Shown here piece by piece: positions 60,601-64,000 of a DNA stretch of 64,000 nt. Positions within the stretch are counted from its first letter, which is position 1, and every line of letters begins with the position of its first letter. The notes under the pieces are model-generated. The model was not told the origin of the DNA and searched no databases. It was given only the letters and a program-made list of their open reading frames with translations. The position numbers were made by a program, and so were the translations under genes. Source of the stretch: Candidatus Poribacteria bacterium (GTDB lineage: Bacteria > Poribacteria > WGA-4E > PCPOR2b); assembly GCA_022822785.1 (NCBI GenBank), contig JAJEAL010000088.1:47231-111230 (forward strand). The letters run 5' to 3'.

Positions 60601-61407
60601 CTAGGCGACAAGTAGTTCGCGTAGATACTTAGCCGCTCGCCTGAAGGTTTCTTTATCATCGCATTCGTTGGCGTCCTTGCCTTCAAATGTGATGGACATG
60701 CAGCCGTTAAAATTCGCTGCTTTCAGAATTTCAACGATGCGTTCATAGTCGAGCCACTCCTCACGCCCGCTGTCCACTTTATAAATTTTTGCGCGGACGT
60801 ACGATGCGTAGGGAGCGGTCTGTTCCATAAATTCGTAGGTGTCTATGTCCGGGTCGGGAACCCCTTGGTTCCGCGCGGGGGATCCCACCCACTGACCGGT
60901 ATCGAGAATAAAGGTAAAGTTTTCACGGTTTGTCTCACGCAGGAGGCGCAGAACTCCCTCGCCGGTACACGGATGATTCTGCACCCCGACGATAATACCC
61001 TTTTCAGCGGCGGCATCACACAGTTCTTGGAAACATTCGACTTCGCGTGCTTGCCCTGCGTCGGTCTCCGGCGTGGGTCCGCAGAAAGACCTGACCATCG
61101 GTGTACCGAGGAAAACGGCAGTATCCAGATCCGCTTTGCATCGAGCCATTTTCTCCTGCAGTTCATCTTCCGTGCCCACAAAATGACCGCCGGTCGCTAG
61201 GTAGCCGATGGGGAGTCCGGCTTTGAGGCACTTAATCTTGATGGCGCGCAGATAATCGGGGTCCTGCGAGCGGAAGCCCACGTCTGCACGGAAATCCACG
61301 ACATCGAGTTTTAACTCATAGGCAAAATCGATCACATCTTCAACATAGGGAAGTGTTTTTGGATCGTCTTTGCCGAAATATGAACCGTACATACCAAGCT
61401 TAATCAT
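60601..61407 (-). CDS. TIM-barrel sugar phosphate isomerase/epimerase (paralogue 2)
   Basis: 268 residues. IKLGMYGSYFGKDDPKTLPY opens the barrel, followed by LDVVDFRADVGFRS, GTPMVRSFCGPTPETDAGQA, IIVGVQNHPCTGEGVLRLLR, FTFILDTGQWVGS and VDSGREEWLDYERIVEILKA with FNGCMSITFEGKDAN. Metal and catalytic Glu/His/Asp positions agree with the paralogue at 50041-50841. It lies between the SelA-like enzyme and a small cupin, all on the - strand. Substrate unknown; an inosose- or xylose-type sugar is a family-level guess. Confidence 0.87.
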   Translation of the reverse strand: MIKLGMYGSYFGKDDPKTLPYVEDVIDFAYELKLDVVDFRADVGFRSQDPDYLRAIKIKCLKAGLPIGYLATGGHFVGTEDELQEKMARCKADLDTAVFLGTPMVRSFCGPTPETDAGQAREVECFQELCDAAAEKGIIVGVQNHPCTGEGVLRLLRETNRENFTFILDTGQWVGSPARNQGVPDPDIDTYEFMEQTAPYASYVRAKIYKVDSGREEWLDYERIVEILKAANFNGCMSITFEGKDANECDDKETFRRAAKYLRELLVA

Positions 61408-61451
61408 GAGAACTCCTTAACGGTGGTTTATAAAAGAATTGCGTTGTCGAG

Positions 61452-61820
61452 CTACGACTCAACGGGCGCACTGATATTCAGGTACTCAATTTCATCTTCG
61501 CCGTCGTTGATGACTCCATGCTTTGTCTTGGGCGGCAGATGTACGGCGTCGCCTGCTGTTACTGGGTATTCCTTACCATCAATCAACATTTTACCACGTC
61601 CTTTGATAAAATAGTAAACCTGTTCTTTGTTTTGGTGGTCGTGATAGTCTGTTGTGATCCGTCCTTGGACGACGTGGCGTGTGAAGTTACTCAGTCCTAG
61701 CAGACACGCAGTTTCCGGTGGGTCGGCGTTTTCGCTGCCAGCGCGTGTCAGTATGGGCCAAATGATTTTGCTCTCGTGCCCGACATAGGGGATTGAGTCA
61801 CGCCAGTTTCGTATTATCAT
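61452..61820 (-). CDS. Small single-domain cupin
   Basis: 122 residues. The barrel is clear: VVQGRITTDYHDHQNKEQVY has the HxHx(n)E motif (DYHDHQNKEQ) and DAVHLPPKTKHGVINDG the distal His, so one metal site is likely. YFIKGRGKMLIDGKEYPV lies between. Such proteins often act as sugar isomerases or dioxygenases. It starts 44 bases before the sugar isomerase gene stop on the same strand. Confidence 0.88.
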   Translation of the reverse strand: MIIRNWRDSIPYVGHESKIIWPILTRAGSENADPPETACLLGLSNFTRHVVQGRITTDYHDHQNKEQVYYFIKGRGKMLIDGKEYPVTAGDAVHLPPKTKHGVINDGEDEIEYLNISAPVES

Positions 61821-61931
61821 GATGACCTCCTACTGAGTTTATAGAGTTGTTACCTATTAGATGGATATATTTGTATACCTTAATTGCCAGTGTGTTCTGT
61901 CGAATTCCATGGCTGCAACGTTACAAAAAGT
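61821..61931. other. Gene-free gap before the HicB-like remnant
   Basis: I see no gene or repeat here. Together with the HicB-like remnant and the MITE copy C it makes a 378-base stretch without an intact gene. Confidence 0.4.
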
Positions 61932-62066
61932 TCAAACAAACACCTCAACCGCGTCGTGCCGTAAGTGCACCTCTAGTTGAGGATTCTTGACATCTAACAT
62001 TAATTCTAAAACTTCGCGCATATTACGGATGGTTTCCTGAAGTGTTTTTCCCTGTGTAAAACAATG
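61932..62066 (-). pseudogene. HicB-like antitoxin remnant, N-terminus replaced by MITE
   Basis: The translated end CFTQGKTLQETIRNMREVLE, then LMLDVKNPQLEVHLRHDAV, matches the middle of HicB-type antitoxins (GCFTQGxTLEEAxxNxREAIE). The HicB N-terminal strands (the usual opening before GCFTQG) are absent: at 62067 the sequence passes straight into the MITE copy C. No HicA toxin gene is visible beside it. So it is a decapitated remnant, not an active system. Confidence 0.6.
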
Positions 62067-62202
62067 GTAGATTTTAGAATTACTTGGACACTCTGTACCG
62101 GCGCAGTTGGAAACAGCGCCTACCAAATGGGAGACTGGACGGCGCAGTTGGAAACAGCGCCTACCCAACACGGGGAGCGAAAGTGTCTATTTATTTCTCT
62201 AC
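62067..62202 (+). mobile_element. MITE-like repeat copy C (GTAGA-TIR family)
   Basis: 136 bases beginning GTAGATTTTAGAATTACTTG and ending in TATTTATTTCTCTAC; read inward from both ends, each begins GTAGA and runs to GACAC (imperfect terminal inverted repeats). Two tandem units GGCGCAGTTGGAAACAGCGCC (near 62099 and 62140) are inside. Left edge cuts the HicB-like frame; right edge supplies the stop codon of the dioxygenase gene (TAG at 62199-62201). Confidence 0.7.
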
Positions 62203-63062
62203 TCTTTCACTGAATGGGCGATCGGATTTTCGCCGATCCAACGCTCATCCACCGGCTCCGATGCCAGTTGGTAGCGCGTGTCTGAGGATAGTCGAATCCT
62301 ACTTGAGCGGTTATCGAGCGAGCAGTGCATCGTATACATACTGAACACCAGCAGATCTCCTGCGCGGAAGTCTGTTGTGAGCCAGCGCCCTCCGAGTTCC
62401 TTCTGAATCGCTGCGGGATCTTTGCCGAAACTCCCTCCCGTTTTTTTCCAGTTGCCTTTCTTATCTACGTCCATCTGTCCGTAGGTTGATTTGAGCTCTT
62501 CCAGACGATGGGAGTTTTCAAGTACCATCAGCGAGGCATCGCTCACGGGAGCATCTCCTAATGGTGTCCATGAGGTGTATAGATTCGTGGTGCCTCGCCC
62601 CATGTACACGATGTCGTAGTGCGGTGCACTCGATCTGCCGGGGCCCATCACACGCATCCAGATAAAATCAAACGATCTGACCTCACCACCGAGGAATGCG
62701 GTGTAGAAATCGATCATCCGGCCGGAATGCACTAGCTTCCGCACAGCGGGCAATTTCCCCAACGCTGCGCGGCTGCCGATCGCAGATCGAAATCGTTCTT
62801 GGTCGCTCTGTGCTGCCTGTGCCTCCATAAGGGGGTAGTTTTTGTCGAGCATCTCATGTTCCGCCAACACCTCAAGTACGGATCGCCGAGCGTCCATGAC
62901 CCACTCCAGATCCAAGTAGTCGCGGAGTAGGAGGTAGCCGTCCTCTGCCATCCGTCCTCTCAAGGCGGGGGTGTCATCAAGCAGACCGTTTGATTCACGT
63001 AGCTCGCCGAATGCGTCCGGGGACGTGTCTAGCGGTATCCCGTTTGAGGTTAGTTGTGTCAC
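62199..63062 (-). CDS. Phytanoyl-CoA dioxygenase (PhyH) family oxygenase 2
   Basis: GTG 63062 is chosen as start since AGGAAGG lies 9 bases before; a TTG-start frame 42 bases longer exists. The Fe(II)/2OG dioxygenase features are GRMAEDGYLLLRDYLDLEWV, the HxD metal pair in SSAPHYDIVYMGRGTTN, LMVLENSHRLEE, and a distal His and Arg in FSMYTMHCSLDNRSSRIRLS. About 287 residues. The last codons KE* end exactly in the MITE, so the native C-terminus may be changed. Neighbour of an SDR, as in sugar- or terpene-oxidising gene sets. Substrate unknown. Confidence 0.86.
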   Translation of the reverse strand: MTQLTSNGIPLDTSPDAFGELRESNGLLDDTPALRGRMAEDGYLLLRDYLDLEWVMDARRSVLEVLAEHEMLDKNYPLMEAQAAQSDQERFRSAIGSRAALGKLPAVRKLVHSGRMIDFYTAFLGGEVRSFDFIWMRVMGPGRSSAPHYDIVYMGRGTTNLYTSWTPLGDAPVSDASLMVLENSHRLEELKSTYGQMDVDKKGNWKKTGGSFGKDPAAIQKELGGRWLTTDFRAGDLLVFSMYTMHCSLDNRSSRIRLSSDTRYQLASEPVDERWIGENPIAHSVKE

Positions 63063-63113
63063 TGATCGTATCCTTCCTGTTCCAGCGAAATCTCGACTTG
63101 CCAATTATAGCGG

Positions 63114-63881
63114 TTAGACCGCGGTCCAACCGCCATCGACAAGGTGTGTATGTCCGGTAACCATGCCAGCTATGTCGCTTGCGAGATAGATAACCGCCGC
63201 TGCGATTTCTTCCGGTTCTGCGATCCGCCCCATCAGGACATTTTCGGTTACCATCTTCTGAAATTCAGGATTTTTCAATGCCGTTTCTGAAAGGGGGGTG
63301 CGGGTAACGGTAGGTGCAACTGAGTTGACAGTAATACCGTGCGGCGCCCATTCCGCAGCTAACGATTTGGTGAGTAGGCAAACGGCACCTTTCGCGCCGC
63401 TGTAAGGTGCTCGAAGCGGTCCGCCGACAACGCCGACCTGCGAAGTGATGTTGATGATGCGTCCTCGAATACCTTCCTCAATCATCGATTTCGCCGTCAT
63501 CTGGCTCATGAAGAACGTACCCTTAAAGTTTACGTCTACGATGTAATCGAAGTCTTCTTCGGTGACATCAAGCGCAGGCTGGACTTTGTTGACGCCGGCA
63601 TTGTTGACTAGCACATCAATTCTGCCAAAGGCATCAAGTGTTTTCCTCACAAACTCCTCAATGCTTGGAACCTCCGCAACGTCCAAGTGCCACGCTTCTG
63701 CCCGTTGACCCGTTTTGCGAACTTCCGCTGCTACCTGTTCTACCTCACTTACGGTGCGGCTCCCTGCGACGATGTCCGCCCCGGCGCTCGCACAAGCGAG
63801 CGCAATCTCTTTGCCGATGCCTTTGCCTGCACCGGTGACGAGAACAACCTTGTCGGTCAATGAAAAATTGATTGATGCCAT
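63114..63881 (-). CDS. Short-chain dehydrogenase/reductase (SDR) 2
   Basis: Classical SDR of 255 residues: TGAGKGIGKEIALACASAGA, NNAGVNKVQPAL, catalytic Ser in INITSQVGVVGG, YSGAKGAVCLLTKSL (Tyr-x-x-x-Lys) and a closing VDGGWTAV typical of the 3-oxoacyl-ACP/gluconate dehydrogenase group. AAAGGAAG precedes the ATG. The coenzyme motif is like gluconate 5-dehydrogenase-type enzymes. It ends 52 bases before the PhyH start, so they are one operon. Confidence 0.92.
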   Translation of the reverse strand: MASINFSLTDKVVLVTGAGKGIGKEIALACASAGADIVAGSRTVSEVEQVAAEVRKTGQRAEAWHLDVAEVPSIEEFVRKTLDAFGRIDVLVNNAGVNKVQPALDVTEEDFDYIVDVNFKGTFFMSQMTAKSMIEEGIRGRIINITSQVGVVGGPLRAPYSGAKGAVCLLTKSLAAEWAPHGITVNSVAPTVTRTPLSETALKNPEFQKMVTENVLMGRIAEPEEIAAAVIYLASDIAGMVTGHTHLVDGGWTAV

Positions 63882-63986
63882 CTATTCACTTCCTTTAACA
63901 TTTAAGCACTATTAAATAATAAATTATCAATTTCTAGAGTTTTAAGTTATACTGTGTGTAAATCTACCTCACAAGGAGTGTCTTGA

Positions 63987-64000
63987 GTGATGATTTACGC
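63987..64000 (+). other. Possible 5' end of a gene cut by the window edge
   Basis: AAGGAG at 63973-63978 is followed by GTG (63987) and ATG (63990). It looks like a ribosome-binding site and start on the + strand, divergent from the SDR, but only a few codons are inside the window. Confidence 0.35.

Overview
The window looks like a chromosomal segment of an uncultured diderm bacterium of the Candidatus Poribacteria type or a near relative (planctomycete/latescibacterial-like). This placement is inference. It rests on a plant/cyanobacterial-length IspH, a MoxR/DUF58/VWA operon of planctomycete style, many phytanoyl-CoA-dioxygenase-like enzymes, TIM-barrel sugar isomerases and cupins, discoidin-type lipoproteins, and many short palindromic intergenic repeats of the type GGTAGGCGCxGTTTxxAACxGCGCC. 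Base composition is near 50 % GC. ATG, GTG and TTG starts are used, and UGA is an ordinary stop in most genes.
1-17.9 kb is a long housekeeping run on the + strand: ispH, then rpsF-ssb-rpsR-rplI-dnaB, an Mla lipid-transport module (mlaE-mlaF-mlaD, MlaD carrying a putative C-terminal beta-barrel), radA, a PIN/TRAM membrane protein, ispD-ispF-cysS, two discoidin-like lipoproteins and dprA. It has a good sigma70-type promoter and a structured leader before rpsF, and a terminator hairpin between ssb and rpsR. A decayed IS200/IS605-like fragment lies at 2.85-3.2 kb.
18-22.2 kb (- strand) holds a membrane protein, a TolB-like beta-propeller and a small secreted protein preceded by an excellent sigma54 -24/-12 promoter and TGTCCGG palindromes. 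The adjacent PspF-like sigma54 activator is broken by a one-base frameshift. A MITE-like element with 12-bp flanking direct repeats is at 22.55-22.69 kb. A TPR/transglutaminase lipoprotein and a cupin follow at 22.8-26 kb.
26-40.5 kb (- strand) is one eight-gene operon: MoxR ATPase, DUF58, two VWA membrane proteins, a large coiled-coil membrane protein, a secreted helical protein, a terpene-cyclase-fold toroid protein and a secreted repeat protein.
40.8-64 kb is a metabolic and accessory region: DUF169, Ldh2-type dehydrogenase, MqnC (futalosine menaquinone route), a flavin disulfide reductase directly behind a rhodanese whose two active-site cysteine positions are both in-frame UGA (a probable U-S-U selenoprotein), a metallo-beta-lactamase-fold hydrolase, a GH88/105-type fusion, PhyH dioxygenases, two related sugar isomerases, cupins, SDRs, PLP enzymes, a metallophosphoesterase, a RidA-like protein and a class A beta-lactamase fold. 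MITE-like repeats cluster at 57-58.3 kb and 62.1 kb; one copy cuts a HicB-like gene and supplies the stop codon of a dioxygenase.
The main discovery candidate is the rhodanese selenoprotein at 45343-45819. Next are the sigma54 island with its frameshifted activator and the MCE-beta-barrel fusion.
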